DNA of 9,220 nucleotides from NCBI GenBank assembly GCA_902496645.1, contig CABVBR010000078.1, positions 1 to 9,220 of the forward strand, given 5' to 3'. The DNA is from an uncultured Collinsella sp. (GTDB lineage: Bacteria > Actinomycetota > Coriobacteriia > Coriobacteriales > Coriobacteriaceae). Positions within the stretch are counted from its first letter, which is position 1; each line of letters begins with the position of its first letter. Of this stretch, positions 1 to 6,509 are shown piece after piece. Under the pieces are notes generated by a model. The model did not search any database and was not told where the DNA came from. It saw nothing but the letters and a program-made list of their open reading frames with translations. Position numbers and translations under genes: made by a program.

Positions 1-2
1 TC

Positions 3-935
3 CGTCTCCTCATGAGTATGAGCAAGGCCGAGCAGCAGCGCTACATCAACGAGCTCAAGGGCATCACTGTCTCGCAAAAGGCCCACGCAACGGCTGCAGC
101 CTCCGACACGCCCTTCCCTCAAACTGCCACCGTCGCTTGCCAGGGCGTTGAGGGTGCTTACAGTCAAATCGCCGCGTGTAAGCTCTTCGACGTGCCCGAT
201 ATCGCGTTCTTCGAGACCTTCGAAGGTGTCATGCGCGCTGTACGCGACGGCTTCTGCGAATTTGGCGTACTGCCCATCGAAAACTCCACCGCCGGCTCGG
301 TCAACGCCGTCTACGACCTGCTCGCGCAGTTCGACTTCCACATCGTACGCTCGCTACGCCTCAAGATCGATCACAACCTGCTTGTAAAGCCCGGCACCAA
401 GCTGCAGGACGTGCGCGAGGTTTACAGCCACGGTCAGGCCATCGCCCAGTGTGCCGGCTTTATCGAGGCGCACGACCTGCACGCCACCAAGTATCCCAAC
501 ACGGCCATGTCGGCCGAGATGGTCGCCAACTCCGAGCGAACCGACGTCGCCGCTATTGCCTCGCGCAGTTGCGCCGCCCTCTATGGCCTGGAGGTGCTGG
601 AGCCCAACATCCAGGACTCGGACAACAACTACACGCGCTTCGTCGTCATCAGCCGCGAGCCGCGCGTATACCCCGGCGCCAACCGCACCTCGCTCATGAT
701 CACCACGGCCAACGAGCCGGGCGCCCTCTACCGAGTGCTCGAGCGCTTCTACGCGCTCAATATCAACCTCATCAAGCTCGAGAGCCGCCCCATCCCCGGG
801 CGCGACTTTGAGTTTATGTTCTACTTTGACCTGGACTGCCCCTTTGGCAGCAAGGCCCTCGACGACCTGCTCGATTCCATCGACGACGTGTGCGAGAGCT
901 TCACCTACTTTGGCAGCTACACGGAGGTGCTCTAG
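3..935 (+). CDS. pheA: Prephenate dehydratase / P-protein (chorismate mutase-prephenate dehydratase), 5' end outside the window
   Basis: The enzyme converts prephenate to phenylpyruvate in phenylalanine synthesis. Numbering from the first ATG (position 12), the dehydratase domain starts near residue 40 (ACQGVEGAYSQ). It carries the ENSTAGSV motif (90-97) and the catalytic TRF motif (208-210). A C-terminal ACT domain has the phenylalanine-sensing motifs GALY (237-240) and ESRP (257-260), so feedback inhibition by phenylalanine is expected. The reading frame stays open to the window edge (R-L-L before the ATG), and no Shine-Dalgarno sequence precedes the ATGs at 12 or 18. The first residues (RLLMSMSKAEQQ) resemble the last helix of an AroQ-type chorismate mutase domain. 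I therefore infer a bifunctional P-protein whose mutase domain lies mostly upstream of the window. The stop codon directly abuts the aroE-aroK start, which implies one operon. The dehydratase call is very sure; the mutase part is an inference. Confidence 0.93.
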   Translation, partial: RLLMSMSKAEQQRYINELKGITVSQKAHATAAASDTPFPQTATVACQGVEGAYSQIAACKLFDVPDIAFFETFEGVMRAVRDGFCEFGVLPIENSTAGSVNAVYDLLAQFDFHIVRSLRLKIDHNLLVKPGTKLQDVREVYSHGQAIAQCAGFIEAHDLHATKYPNTAMSAEMVANSERTDVAAIASRSCAALYGLEVLEPNIQDSDNNYTRFVVISREPRVYPGANRTSLMITTANEPGALYRVLERFYALNINLIKLESRPIPGRDFEFMFYFDLDCPFGSKALDDLLDSIDDVCESFTYFGSYTEVL

Positions 936-2174
936 ATGACTGACGTCGCCACAACCCGCCCCTACGGCGTGCTGGGCCGCGTGCTGGGCCACAGCTACAC
1001 CCCGACCATCTACAAGGAACTCGCAGGCCTGGAGTACGTGCGCTTTGAACGCGAGCCCGAGGACCTCGAGGCGTTTATGACCGGCGACGAGTGGGAAGGT
1101 ACCAACGTGACCATCCCCTACAAGCGCGCCGTCATGGAGTACCTGGACGAACTGAGCCCGCTCGCCGAGCGCATGGGCAACGTCAACACGATCACGCGCC
1201 TGCCCGATGGCCGTCTGCGCGGCGACAACACCGACTACTTCGGTTTTCAGTGCCTGGTCGAGGAGTTGGGCGTGGAGGTTGCCGGTAAGAAGGTCCTTGT
1301 GCTGGGCGCCACCGGCGGTGCCGGTACCACGGCAAGCATGGTGCTGGGCGACCTGGGCGCCATCGTTGTGCCCGTGGGACGCACGAGTGAAGTCAACTAC
1401 GGCAACATCGCGCAGCAGTCCGACGCCGCGTTGCTCGTCAACTGCACGCCCGCCGGCATGTTCCCCCACTGCCCCGACGCGCCCTGCACGCTCGAGGGGC
1501 TCGATGCGCTCGAGGGCATCATCGACATCGTCTACAACCCCGCCCGCACGGGTCTGATGCTCGAAGCCGAGTGCCGCGGCATCCCCTGCATCGGCGGCTT
1601 GCTCATGCTTGTGGCGCAGGCGGCGCAAGCCGTCGAGCGCTATACCGGCCAGGTCACCCCGCGCGAGCGCATCCTGGACGTGACGGAGCGCCTGTCCCGC
1701 CATGAGCAGAACATCGCGCTGATCGGCATGCCGGGCTCGGGCAAAACCCGCGTGGGTGAGCAGGTCGCCCTTCTTACCGGCCGCGAGCATATCGACCTGG
1801 ACCGCGCCCTCGAGGAGCGCCTTGGCATGCCCTGTGCCGACTTTATCGTTGAGCGCGGCGAGCCGGCCTTCCGTGAGCAGGAGACGGCGGCACTTGCCGA
1901 CATCTCCAAGCGCAGCGGACTGGTGCTGTCCACCGGCGGTGGCGTCGTCACGCGCGACGAGAACTACCCGCTGCTGCACCAGAACAGCCAGATCGTGATG
2001 CTCAACCGCAAGCTCGATGAGCTCGCCCACAAGGGCCGCCCCATCACCGCTCGCGACGGCATCGATAAGCTGGCAGAGCAGCGCATGCCGCGCTACCGCG
2101 CCTGGGCCGATTACATCATCGACTCACGCGACTGCGCCGCCAACACCGCCCGAGCCCTCCTCGACACCCTCTAA
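936..2174 (+). CDS. aroEK: Fused shikimate dehydrogenase-shikimate kinase
   Basis: This 412-residue protein joins two consecutive shikimate-pathway enzymes: NADPH-dependent reduction of 3-dehydroshikimate, then ATP-dependent phosphorylation of shikimate at the 3-hydroxyl. Dehydrogenase part (about 1-250): substrate-binding GHSYTP (18-23), NVTIPYK (57-63) with the catalytic lysine at 63, GNVNT (81-85), GDNTD (96-100), nucleotide-binding GATGGAG (124-130) and NCTPAGM (169-175). Kinase part (about 258-412): Walker A GMPGSGKT (264-271), DLD (287-289), GE-x3-FR-x2-E (308-315), the shikimate-binding triple glycine STGGG (332-336) and lid KGRPIT (366-371). The canonical second serine of the HSxSP motif is threonine here, and the N-terminal substrate domain is shorter than in E. 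coli AroE. The start codon follows the pheA stop with no gap, with GGAGG at 923-927 inside the end of pheA, so translation is probably coupled. I see no internal stop or frameshift, so the fusion looks genuine. Confidence 0.95.
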   Translation: MTDVATTRPYGVLGRVLGHSYTPTIYKELAGLEYVRFEREPEDLEAFMTGDEWEGTNVTIPYKRAVMEYLDELSPLAERMGNVNTITRLPDGRLRGDNTDYFGFQCLVEELGVEVAGKKVLVLGATGGAGTTASMVLGDLGAIVVPVGRTSEVNYGNIAQQSDAALLVNCTPAGMFPHCPDAPCTLEGLDALEGIIDIVYNPARTGLMLEAECRGIPCIGGLLMLVAQAAQAVERYTGQVTPRERILDVTERLSRHEQNIALIGMPGSGKTRVGEQVALLTGREHIDLDRALEERLGMPCADFIVERGEPAFREQETAALADISKRSGLVLSTGGGVVTRDENYPLLHQNSQIVMLNRKLDELAHKGRPITARDGIDKLAEQRMPRYRAWADYIIDSRDCAANTARALLDTL

Positions 2175-2177
2175 TCA

Positions 2178-2218
2178 AAAACCACCACAAAGGGGACAGG
2201 CACCTTTGTGGTGGTTTT
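2178..2218. terminator. Rho-independent-terminator-like hairpin between aroEK and aroQ
   Basis: A perfect 16-bp inverted repeat (2178-2193 with 2203-2218) encloses a 9-nt loop. One strand ends in TTTT and the other in TTTTT, so it could work in both directions. It starts 3 nt after the aroEK stop codon and ends 21 nt before aroQ. Transcription into aroQ may therefore be reduced here, or aroQ may have its own start. The termination role is inferred from shape alone. Confidence 0.65.
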
Positions 2219-2239
2219 CCAACCGCAAAGGAAGCAACC

Positions 2240-2677
2240 ATGAAAGCACTCGTCATCAACGGCCCCAACCTCAACATGCTCGGCATTCGCGAACCGGGCA
2301 TCTACGGCAGCGACAACTACGACCGCTTGGTCCAGATCTGCAAGGAGGCCGGCGCCGCACAGGGCTTTGACGAGGTCGAGGTCTTCCAGTCCAACCACGA
2401 GGGCAGCATCGTCGACAAGATTCAGGAGGCCTACGGCAAGGTCGACGGCATCGTCATCAACCCGGCAGCCTACACGCACACAAGCGTGGCGATTCTGGAC
2501 GCTCTCAAGGCCGTCGCCATCCCTGCCGTCGAGGTCCACATCAGCGCCGTCGAGACCCGCGAGGACTTCCGCCAGGTGAGCTACGCCCGCCTAGCCTGCT
2601 TCGCCACCATCACGGGCGAAGGCCTCCAGGGCTACGCCCACGCGCTAGAGCTGCTGAAAGAGCATCTGCTACACTAA
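2240..2677 (+). CDS. aroQ: Type II 3-dehydroquinate dehydratase
   Basis: This 145-residue enzyme dehydrates 3-dehydroquinate to 3-dehydroshikimate, the step just before AroE. Length and motifs match the small dodecameric type II family. The N-terminal signature NGPNLNMLG (7-15) leads to the active-site loop with Arg17 and Tyr22 (REPGIYG). N-P-A-A-Y-T-H-T-S (74-82) supplies the substrate-binding Asn74. H-I-S (100-102) carries the catalytic histidine, and the REDFRQVSY segment closes the active site. An AAAGGA ribosome-binding site at 2227-2232 sits 7 nt before the ATG, which fixes the start. The gene lies in the same direction as pheA and aroEK but is separated from them by the hairpin at 2178-2218, so it may or may not share their transcript. 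Identification is sure from family motifs. Confidence 0.96.
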   Translation: MKALVINGPNLNMLGIREPGIYGSDNYDRLVQICKEAGAAQGFDEVEVFQSNHEGSIVDKIQEAYGKVDGIVINPAAYTHTSVAILDALKAVAIPAVEVHISAVETREDFRQVSYARLACFATITGEGLQGYAHALELLKEHLLH

Positions 2678-2682
2678 TCCCT

Positions 2683-2711
2683 GGGACAAAATAATCAGGC
2701 TTGTTTGTCCC
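2683..2711. repeat. Small hairpin after aroQ
   Basis: GGGACAAA (2683-2690) pairs perfectly with TTTGTCCC (2704-2711) around a 13-nt loop, directly after the aroQ stop codon. There is no T-run on the plus-strand 3' side (AAAA follows). It is a weak terminator candidate for aroQ and might instead only stabilise the mRNA end. On the minus strand a TTTT would precede rather than follow the stem. Confidence 0.4.
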
Positions 2712-2755
2712 AAAACTTAAGTAACTGTTCGATTGACATACAAAGGAGCACATCC

Positions 2756-3880
2756 ATGTCCCAGTACGATTACCTCGTCGTCGGTGCCGGCCTTTCGGGC
2801 GCCGTCTTTGCCAACGCCGCCAAGCGCGCCGGCAAGTCGGTCCTGGTCATCGACCGCCGCGACCACATCGCCGGCAACATCTACACCGAGGACGTCGAGG
2901 GCATCCAGGTACACCGCTACGGCGCTCACATCTTCCACACCTCCATGAAGGACGTCTGGGACTACGTCAACCGCTTTGCCGAGTTCAACAACTACGTCAA
3001 CTCGCCGGTCGCCAACTTCCACGGCAACATGTACAACATGCCCTTCAACATGAACACCTTCGCCAAGATGTGGCCGGGCGTCGTCACGCCGGCCGATGCC
3101 AAGGCAAAGATCGCCGAGCAGGTGGCCGCCGAGAACATCGGCGAGCCGTCCAACCTCGAAGAGCAGGCGCTGTCCCTCGTGGGCCGCGACATCTTCGAGA
3201 CGCTCGTGAAGGGTTACACCGAAAAGCAGTGGGGCCGCGACTGCAAGGACCTGCCCGCGAGCATCATCAAGCGCCTCCCCTGCCGCTTTACCTACGACAA
3301 CAACTACTTCAACGACCGCTACCAGGGCATCCCCATGGGCGGCTACACCAAGATGGTCGCCAACATGCTCGAGGGTGTCGAGGTGCGCTGCGGCGTGGAG
3401 TACAAGGAGCTGATCGCCGCCGATCCCGACATCGCCGCCAAGACGATCTATTGTGGCCCCATCGACGCGTTCTACGACTTTAAGCTGGGTACGCTCGAGT
3501 ACCGCAGCCTGCGCTTTGAGACCGAGACGCTCGATGAGCAGGACCACCAGGGCGTGGCCGTGGTCAACTACACCGAGCGCGAGATCCCCTACACGCGCAT
3601 CATCGAGCACAAGCACTTTGAGTTTGGCACGCAGGACAAGACCGTCATCACGCGCGAGTATCCGGCCGACTGGAAGCCCGGCGACGAGCCCTACTACCCC
3701 ATCAACGACGCCAAGAACGAGGCCCTCTACAAGCAGTACGAGGAGCTGGCGGCGCAGGAGGGCGACGTGATCTTCGCCGGTCGCCTGGGCGGCTACAAGT
3801 ACTACGACATGGACAAGGCTATCGCCGCGGCCTTCGAGCTCGTCCGCAACGAGCTGGGCGTGGAGCCCACGGAGGGGTAA
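2756..3880 (+). CDS. glf: UDP-galactopyranose mutase
   Basis: This FAD-dependent cytoplasmic enzyme interconverts UDP-galactopyranose and UDP-galactofuranose, the donor for galactofuranose in surface polysaccharides. The 374-residue length is typical. Visible motifs are the dinucleotide-binding GAGLSG (10-15), the acidic end of beta-2 (IDRRDHIAGN), the family signature YGAHIFHT (55-62), the substrate tryptophan in EKQWGRD (Trp159), and K-R-L-P-C-R-F-T-Y (172-180) with an arginine matching the phosphate-binding one of the family. A second arginine lies in PYTRIIEHKHFEFG, and the C-terminal FAD motif is GRLGGYKYYDMD (from about 342). The start at 2756 is chosen because AAAGGAG (2742-2748) lies 7 nt upstream and the protein then begins just before the FAD motif. 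A longer frame from a TTG at 2705 would run through a hairpin and the ribosome-binding site. No sugar-transferase neighbours are present, and it ends in a strong terminator, so it looks monocistronic. Confidence 0.96.
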   Translation: MSQYDYLVVGAGLSGAVFANAAKRAGKSVLVIDRRDHIAGNIYTEDVEGIQVHRYGAHIFHTSMKDVWDYVNRFAEFNNYVNSPVANFHGNMYNMPFNMNTFAKMWPGVVTPADAKAKIAEQVAAENIGEPSNLEEQALSLVGRDIFETLVKGYTEKQWGRDCKDLPASIIKRLPCRFTYDNNYFNDRYQGIPMGGYTKMVANMLEGVEVRCGVEYKELIAADPDIAAKTIYCGPIDAFYDFKLGTLEYRSLRFETETLDEQDHQGVAVVNYTEREIPYTRIIEHKHFEFGTQDKTVITREYPADWKPGDEPYYPINDAKNEALYKQYEELAAQEGDVIFAGRLGGYKYYDMDKAIAAAFELVRNELGVEPTEG

Positions 3881-3932
3881 GGGCCCAGAACGGGTCTCTT
3901 TGCGAGCCGAAAACTTTTCAAGCGGACACGCC

Positions 3933-3970
3933 AACGCCGGCAGGAGCAATTTCGCCCCTGCCGGCGTTTT
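3933..3970 (+). terminator. Rho-independent terminator of glf
   Basis: A perfect 12-bp GC-rich stem (3933-3944 with 3957-3968) with a 12-nt loop ends in TTTT at 3967-3970, 52 nt after the glf stop codon. It marks the right boundary of the high-GC housekeeping block. Confidence 0.85.
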
Positions 3971-4048
3971 AGTATGGAGACGAAATTGACTGTTTTGTCC
4001 ATTATCTAGCCGAGGATATAAGTGGACACGCCCTGCCGCAGGGGCATC

Positions 4049-4177
4049 AACCGGAAGTATGCGGCAAACTCAAAACTTGCCGAGCGCACCGAAATACCGC
4101 GACGCCTCTACCTGCGGTTTCTCCGCGCAAAAAGGGCGGTATGCTCGTGGGTTCCGGAATTTGCCGCATACTTCCGG
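4049..4177. repeat. Nested inverted-repeat element (MITE/REP-like or structured RNA) downstream of the TOPRIM gene
   Basis: An 18-bp sequence (4051-4068, starting CCGGAAGTATGCGG) recurs perfectly inverted at 4160-4177. Inside it further pairs nest in order: GAGC 4082-4085 with GCTC 4143-4146, ATACCGC 4094-4100 with GCGGTAT 4136-4142, and GCGG 4114-4117 with CCGC 4123-4126 around a 5-nt loop. The whole would fold into one long imperfect hairpin. It lies 18 nt beyond the TOPRIM stop codon on the minus strand, so it could terminate or protect that transcript, but no clear T-run marks it as a simple terminator. Its left arm region (4049-4085) is repeated at 6254-6290. I cannot tell a small non-autonomous mobile element from a structured RNA by eye. 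Confidence 0.6.
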
Positions 4178-4195
4178 AAAAGGGTCAAAGGAAAA

Positions 4196-5017
4196 CTATA
4201 AGAACAAACGGATTCCCAAGCCCCGCATAGTCGCCTTGCCCCATATGTCATTCAGCCTCTTGGGCCAATTTGCAATAAAGAAAAGGCAGGTACAGCAGGC
4301 ACAAAGCATATTCCTATCAAGACGATCAATCTCTTTGCTTAGGAGCAAAGAATGATTAACCCCAGCAGCCATCTCAGCCAAATCATCGACGCGCTCCAAA
4401 TCAAAGTTAGTCTTTTGTTCGTTAGTTATCCCCAGAGCCCTTATAGCGTGAACGGCAATTACGCCCGCGAAGGCATAGCCATCTAGCCGCCCAATATCCG
4501 CAAGCGAATCTCCTCTTCGAGCGACCCATTCCTTGTAAGACGGATGACCAGAAATGACCTCAGGAGGAACAACAGCATCTTCCAATGAAAGGTATTTGAG
4601 CGGATCGAAATCGCGGTATGCTTCGATAGACGGATAGTTAAGAAATAGCTGACCCATATCAGTGCTATCGCAGTAGTAGTCCTGCATATTCTGCAGACGC
4701 TTAAAATCATGTCGATTATCTTGAGGGTCCAGATCAAATATGAGTAAGGTATCAGTAAAGTTAGTTTCAAGCAGTCGCGCCGCCTTGCGCTTATCCGGAA
4801 GCAAGTCAGCGACAAAATCCACAAGCTCAAGCCCGTCAAAATCAAAGTCGTATTCTTGAAAGAGCTTATCAAGAAAATCATGAACGTTAATCTCGACAGG
4901 AACAATTTGATAATCATCCGCGAGCCCAAATGATTCAAATAATCGCCGCATAAGTTTAGGCTCGCGTTTGGCGCCTTCGACAATGAGCAGAATGTTCTTT
5001 TCGGACGAGCTGTACAT
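4196..5017 (-). CDS. TOPRIM-like protein (RloB/DUF4435/OLD-type partner of an AAA ATPase), putative defence effector
   Basis: This 273-residue protein starts with a TOPRIM-type layout: a hydrophobic strand running into VEGAKREP (13-20) with a candidate catalytic Glu14, later LLIFDLDPQD (91-100) with the D-x-D pair Asp95/Asp97, then NYPSIEAY (127-134), which recalls the conserved segment after the acidic pair in RloB and DUF4435 proteins. In such families these residues hold metal for nucleic-acid cleavage, so a nuclease role is plausible but inferred. The C-terminal half is not recognisable; it has four cysteines in six residues (239, 241, 242, 244) followed by a hydrophobic run. The start lies 2 nt after the ATPase stop codon, with GGAG inside the end of the ATPase gene at a long spacing, so translation is probably coupled. 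The gene is visibly more A/T-rich than the aro block. Family membership (AbiLii/RloB, AriB or another) is unresolved. Confidence 0.72.
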   Translation of the reverse strand: MYSSSEKNILLIVEGAKREPKLMRRLFESFGLADDYQIVPVEINVHDFLDKLFQEYDFDFDGLELVDFVADLLPDKRKAARLLETNFTDTLLIFDLDPQDNRHDFKRLQNMQDYYCDSTDMGQLFLNYPSIEAYRDFDPLKYLSLEDAVVPPEVISGHPSYKEWVARRGDSLADIGRLDGYAFAGVIAVHAIRALGITNEQKTNFDLERVDDLAEMAAGVNHSLLLSKEIDRLDRNMLCACCTCLFFIANWPKRLNDIWGKATMRGLGIRLFL

Positions 5018-5019
5018 AA

Positions 5020-6120
5020 CTAGTCAAACTCTCCAGCACGAAGAAGCTTCTCTATGTTATTTCCAAGCCTCAGCTCACGTTCCGTAGAATCAGCCAACGT
5101 TCGAATACCATCTTTTACAGAGATTTGATAGACACAATCAGGCCTCATGACACCGTTTTTTACAAGCGAAGTATTGTGCGTCGAGCACAAAATCTGACAG
5201 GACGTCTTAGATGCGAAAAACTTTAGAAGACTCTCGGCCATCTCAAAGTGGCAAAAAGCGTCAAACTCGTCAATAAACAGAAAGCTTGCCGATTCCTTCA
5301 GCTCTAGCTCCGAAAAAAGCTTGACCAGGGTCCTTGTGCCACTTGAGCAGGCCTCTACAAACGGAATGTATCGCATGGGATGATCAAAGTAGAGAACGGG
5401 CGTACCGTCGGGCTCTTTAGCAACAACAAGGTTCTCATCAATTCCAAAGTCGCGAATAAACGACTGGAAATGCGCGACTTTGTCTTCACGAATGATTCGG
5501 TCTATAACTCTTCTTGTCTCGATGCCTTTTATGCGAACGTCGTCCATTCGAATCAGCCTCATACGCGAGACAAAAAGTCGCAATTCGGCCAAAACGCCTA
5601 AAACGTCAGTCGGAAGGCTACTCGTAATGTATGCCAGAAGACTCAAGGAGGAGTCGGAGAACTCAAAGTTGACCCCATCGGCCCCGATTCGATCAAGGTG
5701 TTTTTCTTCGAATACTCCCTTGTAATTATTAAAATCAAAGATGCACTCGCCATCGATTGCGAGACTCTCATGAAGCCATGCCCGTGGAGCAATCTTCTCA
5801 TAGCGGTAGCAAATCTCACGACCGTCGAATTCAAAATTATAGGTAAAGCGAGCGGTACCGCGAGCACAGTCCGCATTTAGATACAAACGGTCTTCCTGAT
5901 CAGTGAAATCAAATATCTTTGAAAAACCAAGAGTAATATCGAATAATGAAGCTCCAAAGTTCGATTTACCAGATGCATTTCTTCCGATAAGAAGCGCAGT
6001 CGTCACGATTCCACGGCGTACATTGTTTTCCGCAAATTGATAATCACGCGAAGCAGAGAAATCAAACGTAACCGGAACCGGAAAATTCCTGTATCCATCA
6101 ACAGTAAATCGCTTAAGCAT
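5020..6120 (-). CDS. ABC/RloA-like AAA ATPase, first gene of a two-gene putative defence system
   Basis: The 366-residue protein has the layout of the AAA_15/AAA_21 (RloA, AbiLi, AriA) ATPases that work with a TOPRIM or nuclease partner. The N-terminus (LKRFTVDGYRNF) is the usual first beta-strand. Walker A is GRNASGKSN (46-54). An ABC-signature-like segment is SSGTRT (259-264). Walker B FLFIDEFDAF (280-289) holds the Asp284/Glu285 pair and is followed by CHFEMAESLLKFF. The switch histidine sits in STHNTS (313-318). The central part (about 90-250) is an unrecognised insert that may sense a phage component or bind the partner. The start at 6120 is supported by GGAGG five bases upstream, but that Shine-Dalgarno lies inside a perfect 24-bp palindrome, so expression is likely controlled there. 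It is immediately followed by the TOPRIM gene. ATP-driven control of a nuclease is inferred from family knowledge. Confidence 0.85.
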   Translation of the reverse strand: MLKRFTVDGYRNFPVPVTFDFSASRDYQFAENNVRRGIVTTALLIGRNASGKSNFGASLFDITLGFSKIFDFTDQEDRLYLNADCARGTARFTYNFEFDGREICYRYEKIAPRAWLHESLAIDGECIFDFNNYKGVFEEKHLDRIGADGVNFEFSDSSLSLLAYITSSLPTDVLGVLAELRLFVSRMRLIRMDDVRIKGIETRRVIDRIIREDKVAHFQSFIRDFGIDENLVVAKEPDGTPVLYFDHPMRYIPFVEACSSGTRTLVKLFSELELKESASFLFIDEFDAFCHFEMAESLLKFFASKTSCQILCSTHNTSLVKNGVMRPDCVYQISVKDGIRTLADSTERELRLGNNIEKLLRAGEFD

Positions 6121-6122
6121 TT

Positions 6123-6173
6123 GAGCCTCCAGTCTCTTGCCGTAATTATATTACGGCAAGAGACTGGAGGCTC
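6123..6173. promoter_or_regulatory. Perfect 24-bp palindrome containing the ATPase Shine-Dalgarno and a TATAAT
   Basis: Arms 6123-6146 and 6150-6173 are exact reverse complements around a 3-nt loop. The element ends 2 nt before the ATPase start codon. On the minus strand the right arm carries GGAGG (complement of 6126-6130), 5 nt from the ATG, and the left arm carries its exact complement, so a transcript covering both arms would bury the ribosome-binding site. The centre reads TATAAT on the minus strand (complement of 6145-6150). A start from it would yield a leader with only the second arm and a free Shine-Dalgarno. I see no good -35 at 16-18 bp spacing, so the promoter is tentative. The palindrome itself is certain. 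Confidence 0.8.
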
Positions 6174-6253
6174 GCATTAAATATGCCATTGCGGAAAAGT
6201 TATGCAACCAAAACCTATATGAGCCATTAAATAACGGACCGATAGCCGCCCAA

Positions 6254-6290
6254 AACCGGAAATATGCGGCAAATTCTAAACATGCCGAGC
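6254..6290 (+). repeat. Second copy of the 37-bp repeat, upstream of the ATPase-TOPRIM pair
   Basis: This stretch matches 4049-4085 in the same orientation at 33 of 37 positions without gaps (mismatches at repeat positions 9, 21, 24 and 29). Downstream similarity to the first copy fades quickly (a shared CCGCGAC, and a CCGG near 6353), and a clean inverted partner arm as at 4160-4177 is missing here. It may be a decayed or partial copy of the same dispersed element. Together the two copies bracket the ATPase-TOPRIM pair. Confidence 0.6.
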
Positions 6291-6509
6291 ACGCAACAAT
6301 GACGGCATCCGCGACAACGTCCAGTTGACGCGGAAACGTCAAAGGGCCGTTGCCGGAAAACCGAACAACGACCCTTCTTTGTCATCGCCTCACGTAGAGT
6401 CCACGGCGACTGCATCACTGAGAACATCATACCGTAACGCCAAGCGACACATAACATACCGCAGCGGCTACTTGCAGAGCCGACCTATTTCCGACATAGG
6501 CAGATCGAC
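6291..6509. other. Spacer downstream of AbiH, no convincing gene
   Basis: Between repeat copy two and the AbiH stop codon I find no supportable gene. It holds a short palindrome TTGACG-6 nt-CGTCAA (6325-6342), a stem TCCGCG/CGCGGA (6308-6313 with 6329-6334), and a weak hairpin CCTAT/ATAGG (6484-6488 with 6496-6500) just past the AbiH stop. None has a T-run that would make it a clear terminator, so read-through from AbiH towards the ATPase is possible. Confidence 0.5.

Noticed and set aside
354..2030. Long open frame on the minus strand across pheA and aroEK (558 codons)
   Set aside because: Shadow of high-GC coding sequence. It lies opposite two genes with complete catalytic motifs, and its composition is repetitive in Ala, Val, Gly, His and Leu with no domain signal.
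2733..2738. TTGACA as a -35 promoter element for glf
   Set aside because: A -10 element at normal spacing would fall inside the glf coding sequence after the start codon. It overlaps the ribosome-binding region and is probably chance.
2717..3949. Long open frame on the minus strand opposite glf (410 codons)
   Set aside because: Antisense shadow of a well-supported UDP-galactopyranose mutase gene. The translation is low-complexity and runs through the glf terminator.
3986..4020. TTGACT at 3986 as a plus-strand promoter after the glf terminator
   Set aside because: No -10 element at 16-18 bp; the nearest ATA-rich sequence is at about 23 bp, and there is no plus-strand gene downstream to express.
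4059..4355. 98-codon plus-strand frame over the inverted-repeat element and the end of the TOPRIM gene
   Set aside because: It reads through the nested inverted repeat and antisense to a better-supported gene, with no ribosome-binding site or recognisable domain.
6151..6342. 63-codon minus-strand frame across repeat copy two and half of the palindrome
   Set aside because: It is made up of repeat and palindrome sequence, has no Shine-Dalgarno and ends inside the regulatory palindrome.
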